Notes under the pieces: generated by a model | What the model was told of the DNA's origin: nothing | Seen by the model: the letters and a program-made list of their open reading frames with translations, nothing else | Database searches by the model: none | Shown: positions 16,298-24,471 of the stretch, in pieces | Numbering within the stretch: the first letter of the stretch is position 1 | Layout of the letters: every line of letters begins with the position of its first letter | Position numbers and translations under genes: made by a program | DNA from: an uncultured Eggerthellaceae bacterium | GTDB lineage: Bacteria > Actinomycetota > Coriobacteriia > Coriobacteriales > Eggerthellaceae | Assembly (NCBI GenBank): GCA_910589125.1 | Contig: CAJURX010000011.1 | Location: 1 to 64,000, forward strand | Direction: 5' to 3' | DNA: 64,000 bases

Positions 16298-17410
16298 TTA
16301 GAGGTCCAGGAGCGTGGCGGCGCGATCGAGCTGGGCGACGATGGGGATCTTCTGCGGGCAGACGGATTCGCATGCGCCGCACTGGAGGCATTCGCTCGGC
16401 TTGCTCTTGCCCTTCCGCTCTCCCCCGACGATCCATTCGTTCTTGTAGCTCCCGAACATTCGATGCGCGTTGAGCGCCAACAGCGCTCCGGAGATGCCGA
16501 TGTTCACGGGGCACGCCTTCGCACAGTAGTCGCATCCCGTGCAGGGTATGAGATCGAACTTCTCGAACTCCTCCTGCGCCCGGTGTACGGTGGCCATCTC
16601 AGCTTCGCTCAAGGAGGTGAAGCCTGCGAGGGCTTCGATGTTGTCCTCCATCTGCTCCATGGTGCTCATTCCAGAGAGCACCACTGCCGCGTCTGGTTGG
16701 CTTGCTGCGAAGCGCAGGCCCCACGAGGCGCACGAGGCGGCAGGGTCAGCTTCGTGGAACACGCGGCGCACAGGCTCGGGCGGGTTCGCTAGCAGGCCAC
16801 CACGGAGCGGCTCCATGATGACCGCGGGCTTGCCGTGGCTTCGCGTCACCTCTAGGCACGCGCGGCTCTGATGGATGGGATTCTCCCAGTCCAGGTAGTT
16901 CACCTGCAGTTGGACGAACTCGACCTCGGGGTGGGCGGTCAGCACCGCATCGAGCGCCGCGGCATCGTCGTGGATGGAGAGGCCCACATGGCGGATGAGC
17001 CCTTCTGCCTTCTTCTGCTGCGCGAACTCCCACATGCCGAAGCGGTCGAATGCTTCGGTGCGAACGCTGCCGAGGTTGTGCATGAGATAGTAGTCGAAAT
17101 ATCCGGCTTGGGTCCGCTGCAAGGACTCGTCGAGCTGCGCGTGCGCCTCTTCAGCTGTCTCGCATTTGGACCACGGTGCCGCTTTCGTGGCGAGCAGGAA
17201 TGAGTCGCGCGGGTACCGCTCTACGAGCGCTTGGCGCGTGGCTTCTTCGCTGCCCACGTAGGCCCATGCCGTGTCGAAGTAGTTGAATCCGGCCGCGAGG
17301 AACGCGTCCACCATGTCGCAGACCTGGGGAACGTCGATCTTCTCGTCGTGCTTCGGGAGTCGCATGAGCCCGAAGCCCAGCTTCCCGGAAACGTCATCGA
17401 AACAGCCCAT
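16298..17410 (-). CDS. Aldo/keto reductase with C-terminal 4Fe-4S domain
   Basis: The 370-residue protein has an aldo/keto reductase barrel (about 1-275; FGLMRLP, FDTAWAYVGSE, DYYLMHNLG, QLQVNYLDW). A ferredoxin-like domain follows, with CTGCDYCAKACP and CLQCGACESVCP, enough for two 4Fe-4S clusters. This fusion is common in anaerobes and probably couples NAD(P)H or ferredoxin electrons to a carbonyl substrate that is not known. A paralogue with the same layout is at 21309. The ribosome site is AAGGAGG. Confidence 0.9.
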   Translation of the reverse strand: MGCFDDVSGKLGFGLMRLPKHDEKIDVPQVCDMVDAFLAAGFNYFDTAWAYVGSEEATRQALVERYPRDSFLLATKAAPWSKCETAEEAHAQLDESLQRTQAGYFDYYLMHNLGSVRTEAFDRFGMWEFAQQKKAEGLIRHVGLSIHDDAAALDAVLTAHPEVEFVQLQVNYLDWENPIHQSRACLEVTRSHGKPAVIMEPLRGGLLANPPEPVRRVFHEADPAASCASWGLRFAASQPDAAVVLSGMSTMEQMEDNIEALAGFTSLSEAEMATVHRAQEEFEKFDLIPCTGCDYCAKACPVNIGISGALLALNAHRMFGSYKNEWIVGGERKGKSKPSECLQCGACESVCPQKIPIVAQLDRAATLLDL

Positions 17411-17564
17411 GGGCGCCCTCCTTGGAACGAGCCTCCTTTTCGCAGGATTCTATCGCATGGGCGGAAGCGCGCTGACGCCTTCTCAACGTTCTAGGTGCGA
17501 ACGAGCGCGCGTTGCGGGGCGGGCAGTATGCTTCCGTTGCCCGTACTGTGAAGGAGGCGCCATC

Positions 17565-18572
17565 ATGACCGCATCGCACGCATCCCATAAGAGCATCACC
17601 GCCGCAGACGTCAAAGCCGCTGTCGAGCACGCCTACGAGCAGGTGCGCACGACCACTGGCGGCAAGAATGCAAGCTATATCCCCTATCTTGCGTCTGTCG
17701 ATCCCAACCTGTTCGGCATCAGCGTGTGCCTGCTGGATGGCACGGTCATCTCTGTGGGTGACAGCACGCACGCATTCGGCATCGAATCCGTGTCGAAGGT
17801 GCCCACGGCCATCCTGGCCATGCGCGAATACGGGGCAGTGGATGTGCTGGAGAAGGTGGGTGCTGATGCCACGGGGCTGCCGTTCAATTCCATCATGGCG
17901 CTCTTGCTGGAGAAGGACCGACCGTCGTCGCCGCTCGTGAATGCGGGGGCCATCGCGGCATGTTCCCTGGTGGAGCCGGTGGGTGACGCGGATGCGAAAT
18001 GGAAGGCCATCGTTGACAACATCACCGAGCTCACGGGCGTGAAGCCGGAGGTGATCCAGGAGCTCTACGCCTCCGAATCCGCGACGGATTTCAACAATCG
18101 CTCCATCGCGTGGCTGTTGAAGGACTATGGGCGCATCTACGATGACCCCGACCTGTCCTTGGACCTCTACACCCGGCAGTGCTCTTTGAGCACCACAGCT
18201 GAGCAGCTCTCCGTCATGGCTGCCACGATCGCCAACGACGGCTTCAATCCCGTGACCGAGAAGCAGGTGTTCAGCCCTGATCTGGCGCCACGGGTGACAT
18301 CGCTCATCACCACGGTGGGATTCTACGAGCGCACGGGAGACTGGCTCTACAAGTCCGGCATCCCGGCGAAGTCGGGCGTAGGCGGGGGTGTGCTCGGTGT
18401 CATGCCGGGCATGTTCGGCATCGCTGCGTTCTCGCCGCCGTTGGACGAGGCGGGGAACTCCGTGAAGGCGCAGTTGGCCATTCGCTCGATCATGCAGGAG
18501 CTGGGGCTCAACATCTTCGCTGCAAGCCGCCTATGCGTTTGCGAGTGCAGCTCCGCCCGGTCGCGATCGTGA
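17565..18572 (+). CDS. glsA: Glutaminase A
   Basis: The 335-residue serine-dependent beta-lactamase-fold glutaminase converts glutamine to glutamate and ammonia. The S-x-x-K motif is SVSK at residues 75-78 in FGIESVSKVP; further conserved parts are LVNAGAIAA, DFNNRSIAWLLK and KSGIPAKSGVGGG. The start at 17565 is set by AAGGAGG; the open frame upstream is not family sequence. The last 18 residues (Cys/Ser-rich) extend beyond the usual C-terminus. Possible contribution to acid resistance through ammonia release. Confidence 0.93.
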   Translation: MTASHASHKSITAADVKAAVEHAYEQVRTTTGGKNASYIPYLASVDPNLFGISVCLLDGTVISVGDSTHAFGIESVSKVPTAILAMREYGAVDVLEKVGADATGLPFNSIMALLLEKDRPSSPLVNAGAIAACSLVEPVGDADAKWKAIVDNITELTGVKPEVIQELYASESATDFNNRSIAWLLKDYGRIYDDPDLSLDLYTRQCSLSTTAEQLSVMAATIANDGFNPVTEKQVFSPDLAPRVTSLITTVGFYERTGDWLYKSGIPAKSGVGGGVLGVMPGMFGIAAFSPPLDEAGNSVKAQLAIRSIMQELGLNIFAASRLCVCECSSARSRS

Positions 18573-18617
18573 GCTGGTGAGCTGGCGGGTTCGCAGCTGC
18601 GGGCGCAGGTGGGCTAC

Positions 18618-18638
18618 GGGCGCAGACGAGCTGCGTCC
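18618..18638 (+). repeat. REP-like hairpin (GGGCGCAG stem, ACGAG loop)
   Basis: GGGCGCAG, loop ACGAG, CTGCGTCC: eight pairs with one G-U. The same loop and a related stem occur at 37142-37162. Confidence 0.6.
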
Positions 18639-18687
18639 TTACAGGGACTTATGCCGTGAAGAGTGGTGCGTGCTTGATCGGTCGTAG

Positions 18688-18708
18688 GGGCGCACTTCAT
18701 GTGCGCCC
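18688..18708 (+). repeat. REP-like hairpin (GGGCGCAC stem, TTCAT loop)
   Basis: GGGCGCAC, TTCAT, GTGCGCCC: perfect 8-base stem, identical over 21 bases to the core of the copy at 11073-11095 and preceded by GTA as in the half copies at 2194 and 4133. Confidence 0.7.
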
Positions 18709-19073
18709 GTTTGTAGGGTGCGGCTGCGGGTGGTGTGAGGCACAAGGATGCCACGGCCCGATGATGAGCCGTGGCACACGAGAGAGAGGGGAGGTGCAAG
18801 CCTTGCTCGGGAAGCTGCTTGGAAGGTGAAGATCCACGGGCGACGATCTAGGGGGAGGCGTCGCTGTGTCTCCCAAGCTGGCTTCCGTTCCCGCGGCCTC
18901 ACGCGGTCGAGCGAAGGCTTCAGCTCCAATGCAAGACTTGAAGGAAGAGTATGGCTTGCTCCTTTTCGCCTCACGGTTTCGCGCCCGTTCGGCCTTGCTT
19001 GCATGATGTACCCATTAACACCGAAGATCGGCTCGGATCGGAGCGCAGGAAGCGTCTGGCAACAGAAAGAAAG

Positions 19074-19096
19074 GATGCCGTCACGAAGACGGCATC
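19074..19096 (-). terminator. Terminator of the tRNA-Gly gene
   Basis: On the reverse strand GATGCCGTC, loop TTCGT, GACGGCATC is followed by CTTTCTTTCTG. Perfect 9-base stem starting 12 bases after the tRNA 3' end. Confidence 0.75.
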
Positions 19097-19107
19097 TTGG
19101 GATCAGG

Positions 19108-19181
19108 TGGAGCGGGCGACGGGAATCGAACCCGCGTTAGAAGCTTGGGAAGCTCCTGTTCTACCATTGAACTACGCCCGC
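19108..19181 (-). tRNA. tRNA-Gly (anticodon CCC)
   Basis: Reading the reverse strand, a 7-base acceptor stem GCGGGCG pairs with CGCCCGC. The D-arm is GTTC-AATGGTA-GAAC, the anticodon loop TTCCCAA gives CCC, and the T-loop TTCGATT closes with CCCGT. CCA is encoded (19110-19108). A TATAAT -10 box lies upstream at 19198-19193 and a terminator follows. Anticodon CCC reads GGG glycine codons. Confidence 0.93.
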
Positions 19182-19297
19182 ATCGGTCAGCTATTATACC
19201 GCTCCTGCCCTCTTTTCCTCGGTCATTTCAGGGAATCCTCACGAGCAGTGTCTTAGGCGGCGGCCCGGAGGAGGTTCATGTAGCGCTTTTCGACGCA

Positions 19298-19873
19298 TCA
19301 GCTCGACTCGTGAATGCGCTTGATGATCCGTGCTGGGTTGCCAGCCACAACCGTATCAGCTTCCACATCCTTCGTGACAACGGAGCCGGCAGCCACTACG
19401 GCGCCGTTGCCGATCGTGACGCCGGGCAGCACGATGGAGCCGGAGCCGATCCAGACGTCGTTTCCCAGCCTTATCGGCCTCGGCGTCATTCCCCCGCGGT
19501 GTTTCGGGTCCATATGATGGTTGAGCGTCGCCAATACTACGTTATGCCCGATGAGGCACCTGTCCCCAAGGAAGATGCCTCCCTGGTCTTGGAACTTGCA
19601 TCCGCTGTTGATGAACACGCCTTCTCCAAGGAAGATGTTCTTGCCGCAATCCGCATTGAACGGAGGGAACATGGAGAAGCCGGCAGGAACCTCGCGGCCG
19701 GTCAGCTCTCTCATGAGCGCTGCAAGTTCGTCTGGCGTGTGGTAGGTGCCGTTGATGTCCATGCAGATGCGAATGGCCTCTTGGCTTATCTCGTGCATCA
19801 TGAGGTGCATCTCGCTGCCAGCCTCTATCGCCTCGCCCGCCAGCAATCGTTCCAAATACTCTTCGTGCGTCAC
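19298..19873 (-). CDS. Sugar O-acetyltransferase (maltose/galactoside type)
   Basis: This 191-residue left-handed beta-helix acetyltransferase has the N-terminal Mac segment MTHEEYLERLLAGEAI, hexapeptide repeats, and the catalytic His region TLNHHMDPKHRGG. LGNDVWIGSGSIVLPGVTIG and the C-terminal GNPARIIKRI follow. It acetylates sugars from acetyl-CoA; the natural substrate is uncertain. Only 16 bases separate it from a broken aldo/keto reductase upstream, suggesting that it was the second gene of a former operon controlled by the divergent LysR gene. Confidence 0.9.
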   Translation of the reverse strand: MTHEEYLERLLAGEAIEAGSEMHLMMHEISQEAIRICMDINGTYHTPDELAALMRELTGREVPAGFSMFPPFNADCGKNIFLGEGVFINSGCKFQDQGGIFLGDRCLIGHNVVLATLNHHMDPKHRGGMTPRPIRLGNDVWIGSGSIVLPGVTIGNGAVVAAGSVVTKDVEADTVVAGNPARIIKRIHESS

Positions 19874-19889
19874 GGCCCTTTCCTCTCTA

Positions 19890-20129
19890 TCAGTACCAGT
19901 TGTGCTTCTCGTTGCGATCCAATGCGGCTATCGTTGCCATCTCGCCATCGGTCAGGCTGAATCCATAGATGTCGTCATCCTCACGGATATGCGACGGGTT
20001 GCTCGACCTCGGGATGACGGCGACCCCGCGCTGTAGACTCCAGCGGAGGATGACCTGCGAAATGGACACCCGTGCGTCGTCGCGTCCGCCAGGTAGATGA
20101 AGCCTCGTCGGGTCATGACGCTCATGCAT
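19890..20129 (-). pseudogene. C-terminal remnant of an aldo/keto reductase
   Basis: Only the last 60 or so residues are family sequence: VSISQVILRWSLQRGVAVIP, then NPSHIREDDDIYGFSLTDGE and the typical ending EKHNWY. The preceding 18 residues are unrelated, and about 200 residues of barrel plus the catalytic Asp/Tyr/Lys are missing. The remnant probably results from a deletion between it and the LysR gene. It is non-functional as an enzyme. Confidence 0.8.
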
Positions 20130-20243
20130 CTTCCTTTTCGCTTGGGTTTGTTCTGGGCAGCTTACGGCTTATCCATACTTATATCCAATTCATATAAAAT
20201 ATAGATACTTATACTTGTTTGGTATTTTGAATGGGATCCGCCA

Positions 20244-21122
20244 ATGGATATACGCGAGATGGAATACTTCCTGGCCATCGCGAAGGAAGGCAGCTTCACC
20301 AAGGCGGCCGAATGCCTCCACATGACACAGCCGCCGCTTTCTCGCCAGATGAGGGACCTGGAAGCGGAGCTAGGTGTCACCCTGTTCGATCGCAGTGGAA
20401 GGCGTATCGCCCTCACAGAAGACGGCCTGGCGTTTCGCGAGCGGGCTCAGGAGGTCGTTGACCTCATGCATCAGGTGAAGAGCGACATGGCGTCAAATGT
20501 TGGGAACTTGGTGGGAGAGGTGCGTCTTGCATGCGGGGAAACTGAGGCCGTCACGATCCTCGCCAGGGCAGCCAGCGCGCTGCGTCGCGAGCATCCTGCC
20601 GTGAGCTTTCGCCTGCTCAGCGGTGACAGGGACTTCGTAGTCGAGCAGCTCGAGAAGGGCGCGGCGGAGCTAGGGCTCCTCGTCGCGTCGAGCGTCGACA
20701 GCGGCAGCTTCGACTTCTTCCAGCTTCCCGCCAAGGACACATGGGGCGTCTTGATGCGCGCGGATGACATGCTGGCCGAGAAGCAGAGCGTCGAGCTTTC
20801 CGACCTTGTCGGCAAGCCCCTCTTGCTTCCCTACCGCGCCGCCCTGGGAAGCGATCTTATGGCCTGGTTCGGAGTCGAGAGAGAGTCGCTTGACATATCG
20901 GCGACCTACGACCTCGCATACAACGCCTCACGCCTCGCCAAGGAGGGATTCGGCTACGCCGTGACGCTTGACGGCATCGTGGACGCAGGGCACGGCAGCG
21001 GTCTGGCGTTCCGGCCCTTGTCGCCCCAGCTGGAAACGAGCCTGTTCCTCGTCTGGAAGCGGGGTCATTCGCTGTCCCGAGCCTCCCACGCCTTCCTCGA
21101 AAGGGTGCGGCTCGCTTCCTAG
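20244..21122 (+). CDS. LysR-family transcriptional regulator
   Basis: The 292-residue protein has an N-terminal winged HTH (MDIREMEYFLAIAKEGSFTK, AECLHMTQPPLSRQM, LEAELGVTLFDR) and a LysR effector-binding domain (about 90-290). AT-rich sequence upstream (20160-20235) separates it from the remnant aldo/keto reductase and the acetyltransferase on the other strand, its presumed original targets. The Fe-S aldo/keto reductase at 21309 on the same strand is another candidate target. The effector is unknown. Confidence 0.92.
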   Translation: MDIREMEYFLAIAKEGSFTKAAECLHMTQPPLSRQMRDLEAELGVTLFDRSGRRIALTEDGLAFRERAQEVVDLMHQVKSDMASNVGNLVGEVRLACGETEAVTILARAASALRREHPAVSFRLLSGDRDFVVEQLEKGAAELGLLVASSVDSGSFDFFQLPAKDTWGVLMRADDMLAEKQSVELSDLVGKPLLLPYRAALGSDLMAWFGVERESLDISATYDLAYNASRLAKEGFGYAVTLDGIVDAGHGSGLAFRPLSPQLETSLFLVWKRGHSLSRASHAFLERVRLAS

Positions 21123-21308
21123 GACTCGGCGCATGTCCAGATGAAGCTGCTCGAGAGGATATCGAGAGGATGTCTTGAACGGGTATCTGCTTGATAAACG
21201 TATACCGTACGGGTATGTGTTGCCATTCGATATGGATATTTCTCTTTTTGTCCCTACGCAGATACCCTTTTGAATGCTATCTACAATCGGCACAAGGAGG
21301 TTGAAGCG

Positions 21309-22430
21309 ATGGGCTCGCTGATTCCAGCCTCGAAGATGGGCTTTGGCTGCATGAGGCTGCCCCTCTTGGACGAAAATGACCAGGCCAGCATCGATATCGA
21401 GCAGTTCAAGCAGATGGTCGACGCCTTCATGGAGGCGGGCAACACCTATTTCGACACCGCGTTCGTCTACCACGACGGCGCATCCGAGACCGCTTTGGGA
21501 GAGGAGCTGGTGGCGCGTTACCCCCGCGAGTCGTTCACGCTGGCCACCAAGTGCCTCGCTTGGGCGATGCCGGACGAGGCATCGGCGAAGAGGTGCCTTG
21601 ACGTGTCGCTCGCGCGCCTGGGCACCGACTACGTGGACTACTATTTGCTCCACAACGTAGGCGGGAAGCGCACGGCGAAGTTCGACGAGTACGGCATGTG
21701 GGAGTGGGCGCAGCAGCAGAAGGCGGCGGGCAGGATACGCTACGTCGGCTTCTCGATGCACGACGACGCTGCCTGCTTGGAGAGGCTGCTCACCGCGCAT
21801 CCCGAGATGGACTTCGTGCAGTTGCAGGTGAACTACCTCGATTGGGGCGACCCGCACAACGAGGCAGCGAAGCTGATGGAGGTGGCGGCTCGTCACGGCA
21901 AGCCCATCGTCATCATGGATCCGGCGCGCGGCGGCCGCTTGTGCAATCTGCCCGAGCAAGCGGCGCGCATCCTCGAAGTGGCGAACCCGGGCGCAAGCCA
22001 AGCACAGTGGGCTTATCGGTTCTGCTGGAACCTTCCTGATGTGGTCTCGGTGCTATCGGGAATGTCCACCATCGAGCAGGTTCGCGAGAACGTCGCGAGC
22101 TATGCGGCGAACATCCCGTTCACGCCCGTGGAGGAGGCAGCGCTCGCCGAGGCGGTCGGCATCATGCGTTCGCTCGCAGGCATCCCCTGCACCGCCTGCA
22201 ACTACTGCATGAAGGGCTGCCCCTCGAACGTTCAGATCTCTCAGATCATGGAGCTGCTGAACCTAGAGGCGATGACCGACGATCATGCTTTCGTCAAAGG
22301 TCTCTACAGCTGGCAGGCTGCCGAGGGCAAGGCCAGCTCATGCATTCGGTGCGGGAAGTGCGAGACCATGTGCCCACAGCAGATCGGCATCATCGACGAG
22401 CTCGCCCGCGCCGCAGAGCTGTACGAATAA
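21309..22430 (+). CDS. Aldo/keto reductase with C-terminal 4Fe-4S domain
   Basis: This 373-residue paralogue of the enzyme at 16298 has the barrel motifs FGCMRLPLL, FDTAFVYHDG, DYYLLHNVGG and QLQVNYLDWGD, then two cysteine clusters CTACNYCMKGCP and CIRCGKCETMCP. AAGGAGG precedes the ATG at 21309; the open frame begins at 21270 without a ribosome site. It is probably a NAD(P)H- or ferredoxin-linked carbonyl reductase. It is immediately followed by the truncated start of an FMN-reductase gene, its likely former operon partner. Confidence 0.9.
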   Translation: MGSLIPASKMGFGCMRLPLLDENDQASIDIEQFKQMVDAFMEAGNTYFDTAFVYHDGASETALGEELVARYPRESFTLATKCLAWAMPDEASAKRCLDVSLARLGTDYVDYYLLHNVGGKRTAKFDEYGMWEWAQQQKAAGRIRYVGFSMHDDAACLERLLTAHPEMDFVQLQVNYLDWGDPHNEAAKLMEVAARHGKPIVIMDPARGGRLCNLPEQAARILEVANPGASQAQWAYRFCWNLPDVVSVLSGMSTIEQVRENVASYAANIPFTPVEEAALAEAVGIMRSLAGIPCTACNYCMKGCPSNVQISQIMELLNLEAMTDDHAFVKGLYSWQAAEGKASSCIRCGKCETMCPQQIGIIDELARAAELYE

Positions 22431-22455
22431 GCCGCCTGGCCAGATTGGGGAGAAG

Positions 22456-22608
22456 GTGAAAGTAGTGGCGATCAATGGCAGCGCACGACGCGACGGCAAC
22501 ACCGACAGGCTTATCTCCGAAGCGTTTCGCCCCCTTGAGGATGCGCACGGAAGGCAGCCCGGTGCCGTCTATGGTGGCGAATGGCACATCGCGTATGGCA
22601 CGCAGTAA
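22456..22608 (+). pseudogene. Truncated NADPH-dependent FMN reductase (N-terminal remnant)
   Basis: From a GTG with GGGGAGAAG upstream, the first 20 residues (KVVAINGSARRDGNTDRL) are the FMN-binding start of flavodoxin-fold NADPH:FMN reductases. The sequence then runs into unrelated codons and stops after 50 residues. It lies 25 bases after the aldo/keto reductase. Its remaining part was lost at a junction with an oppositely oriented gene fragment. Confidence 0.75.
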
Positions 22609-22716
22609 CCTGAGGCACCACGAGGCGTCTACGATGCTGCCGTCAGGCACTACGGCAATGTCAAGCCCTTCGCACGAGCGCATCGACTCGAATAGCTGGT
22701 CGTTTGCATCCATCAT
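22515..22716 (-). pseudogene. Remnant of a pyridoxamine-phosphate-oxidase-like protein
   Basis: The reverse-strand reading from 22716 gives MDANDQLFESMRSCEGLDIA and then LLRAIRDVPFATIDGTGLPS, resembling the N-terminal half of small flavin-binding PPOX-type proteins. The similarity ends near the junction with the FMN-reductase remnant, after which the frame is antisense to the neighbouring genes. Assignment is by pattern only. Confidence 0.45.
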
Positions 22717-22725
22717 GCTTCCTGT

Positions 22726-23517
22726 CTAGCGCTCTATGGCGAGGAGGTCTGCATAGAGCCTCTCGTCGGTATCGGTGAATACGTCGAAGACGACCGTCAT
22801 GTCCGATGCGTGGGCGCCAAGCCACCTGCGCACCGCAGCGACCGCTATCGGCGCGGCTTCTTCTTGGGGAAAGCCGAACACCCCTGTGCTTATGCAGCAA
22901 AAGGCCATGGAGCGCAAGCCGTGTTCGGCGGCGAGGTCGAGGCAGCTTTCGTAGCACTGCGCCAGGAGCCGCCCGTCCTCCTCGGTCGGCCGCCCGTTCG
23001 CGATGGGCCCGACGGTGTGGATGACGTGCCTGGCGGGAAGGTTCCACGCGCCCGTGATCTTGGCCTGTCCGGTCGGCTCTGCGTGCCCCTGCGCTTCCAT
23101 GATCCGGGCGCATTCCGCGCGCAGCTGCATGCCGGCGAACGTGTGGATAGCGTTGTCGATGCAGAGGTGGTTCGGCGTCCAGCATCCCGTCATGCCGCTG
23201 TTGGCGGCGTTCACGATGGCATCGACGGCAAGCGTCGTGATATCGCCGCGCCAGAGAAGGAGCCGCGGGTCGATCGCCGAGCGCGCGGCCTCACGGGCAG
23301 AGCGGATTCCCGCCCCCGCGACCATGCCACGCAAAAGCTCGTCCTGCCGCGCCAGCATGTCGCTGGGCGCAGGGGCGGCCTCGCGCGTGTTCACGAGAGC
23401 ACGGAATGCATGCCAGAGCTCCGCGGTGTCTTCGAGACGAGGCATCTCGACCCCGCGCTCTGCGCATAAGTCGCCTATCAGCCCCTGCAGCAGCTCCCGC
23501 TTGCGTTCGTCGTTCAT
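22726..23517 (-). CDS. Zn-dependent macrodomain protein (protein-ADP-ribose hydrolase type)
   Basis: The 263-residue protein has a helical N-terminus (about 1-85) followed by a macrodomain. DAIVNAANSGMTGC starts the ADP-ribose pocket, the zinc motif appears as GCWTPNHLCIDNAIHTFAG, and ISTGVFGFP forms the second loop. Enzymes of this class remove ADP-ribose and are encoded with SirTM sirtuins. Its start overlaps the SirTM stop by four bases, so the pair is translationally coupled. The lipoylated GcvH-like substrate and LplA-like ligase of the known systems are absent here. Confidence 0.88.
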   Translation of the reverse strand: MNDERKRELLQGLIGDLCAERGVEMPRLEDTAELWHAFRALVNTREAAPAPSDMLARQDELLRGMVAGAGIRSAREAARSAIDPRLLLWRGDITTLAVDAIVNAANSGMTGCWTPNHLCIDNAIHTFAGMQLRAECARIMEAQGHAEPTGQAKITGAWNLPARHVIHTVGPIANGRPTEEDGRLLAQCYESCLDLAAEHGLRSMAFCCISTGVFGFPQEEAAPIAVAAVRRWLGAHASDMTVVFDVFTDTDERLYADLLAIER

Positions 23518-24428
23518 GCCGTCTTCGCCTCCCGCCTTTCGGCCAGCTCGCGCAGAACGCCGGATATGTCAGCATCTAGGATGACGGATCGATCCTCTAT
23601 CTCCTTGGGCGCGTAAGCATCGCCCAGATTAACGCATGCGTAGGTTGCATGCGGATTGCTGCTCGTCATCCGCCAGAAAGGGAACTTGATGATGACAGGC
23701 GTGTTCCCGCCGACACCCAGTTCAAGGAAGAGCACCTTCTGTCCATCTTGCGCACGTGTTCGCAGGAAGTCGCTGTAGCGCCTCTGCGCCTCATGCCAGC
23801 CCGCATCCTCGACGAACCTCGCATCCGCCCGCAGGTTCATCGTCAGAGGGCGCCCGCAATGCGGGCAATGCGGCACGAGGTCACTCGGCACGGCCATGGC
23901 AGGCGCGCCTTCCTCCGGCACTAAAAGCTCGCCGTCCCGCCCAACGGCAAACCCTTGGGCGAGCACCATGGCTCGCGCTACCTCCTCGTTGTCGAAGGTC
24001 TCGGCGCAGCAGGGCGACGAGCATTGGAAGAGGCCGTAGTCGCCCTGGGTGTAGAACAGGCGCTCCTTGGCGAAGCCCGAGCGCTGGAAGCAGTGGTCCA
24101 CGTTCGTGGTCAAGACGAAATGGTCCTTGCCGTCGAGCAGTTTCAGCAAGTCGCCATAGGTGGTGCCCGGAAGCGGGCTGTAGCGATTGGTCCAGATGTA
24201 GCGGCTCCAGTAGGCCCAATGCTCTTCCAGAGTCTCGTAGGGGAAGAAACCGCCGGAGTACATGTCACGGAAGCGGTACCTTCCGGCGAAGTCGGGAAAA
24301 TAGCGCTCGAAGCGCTCGCCTGCGTAGCTGTAGCCCGCGGCAGTCGATAGGCCCGCACCGGCACCGACCACGATGGAGTCGGCGCCCTCGATAGCCGAGG
24401 CCAAGCGGTCGATGCCGATGCGTTCCAT
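23514..24428 (-). CDS. SirTM-class sirtuin (protein ADP-ribosyltransferase)
   Basis: The 304-residue Sir2 protein has NAD-binding VVGAGAGLSTAAGYSYAG (about 22-39), LTTNVDHCFQRSG and zinc-binding Cys (CSSPCC, CPHC). In the SirTM class the usual catalytic His of deacylase sirtuins is replaced; here the segment after TTNVD reads QGDYGLFQC, consistent with that class. It is expected to add ADP-ribose to a target that the adjacent macrodomain protein removes. ATG 24428 is preferred to 24434 because of the spacing from AAGGAG. Confidence 0.88.
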   Translation of the reverse strand: MERIGIDRLASAIEGADSIVVGAGAGLSTAAGYSYAGERFERYFPDFAGRYRFRDMYSGGFFPYETLEEHWAYWSRYIWTNRYSPLPGTTYGDLLKLLDGKDHFVLTTNVDHCFQRSGFAKERLFYTQGDYGLFQCSSPCCAETFDNEEVARAMVLAQGFAVGRDGELLVPEEGAPAMAVPSDLVPHCPHCGRPLTMNLRADARFVEDAGWHEAQRRYSDFLRTRAQDGQKVLFLELGVGGNTPVIIKFPFWRMTSSNPHATYACVNLGDAYAPKEIEDRSVILDADISGVLRELAERREAKTA

Positions 24429-24471
24429 TCTCATCGCTCCTTACGCGCTCTCGGGGTGATTCGGGGTCGGG

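Larger units (their letters stand above)
18573..19073. other. 500-base intergenic region with repeats, no supported gene
   Basis: It holds two REP-like hairpins (18618-18638 and 18688-18708) and a third hairpin TGCCACGGC (18749-18757) with GCCGTGGCA (18768-18776). Open frames crossing it are short, Arg-rich and lack ribosome sites. Confidence 0.55.

Noticed and set aside
18749..18776. Hairpin TGCCACGGC/GCCGTGGCA as glsA terminator
   Set aside because: It lies 180 bases after the gene and has no T-run on either strand; reported only as a hairpin within the gap.
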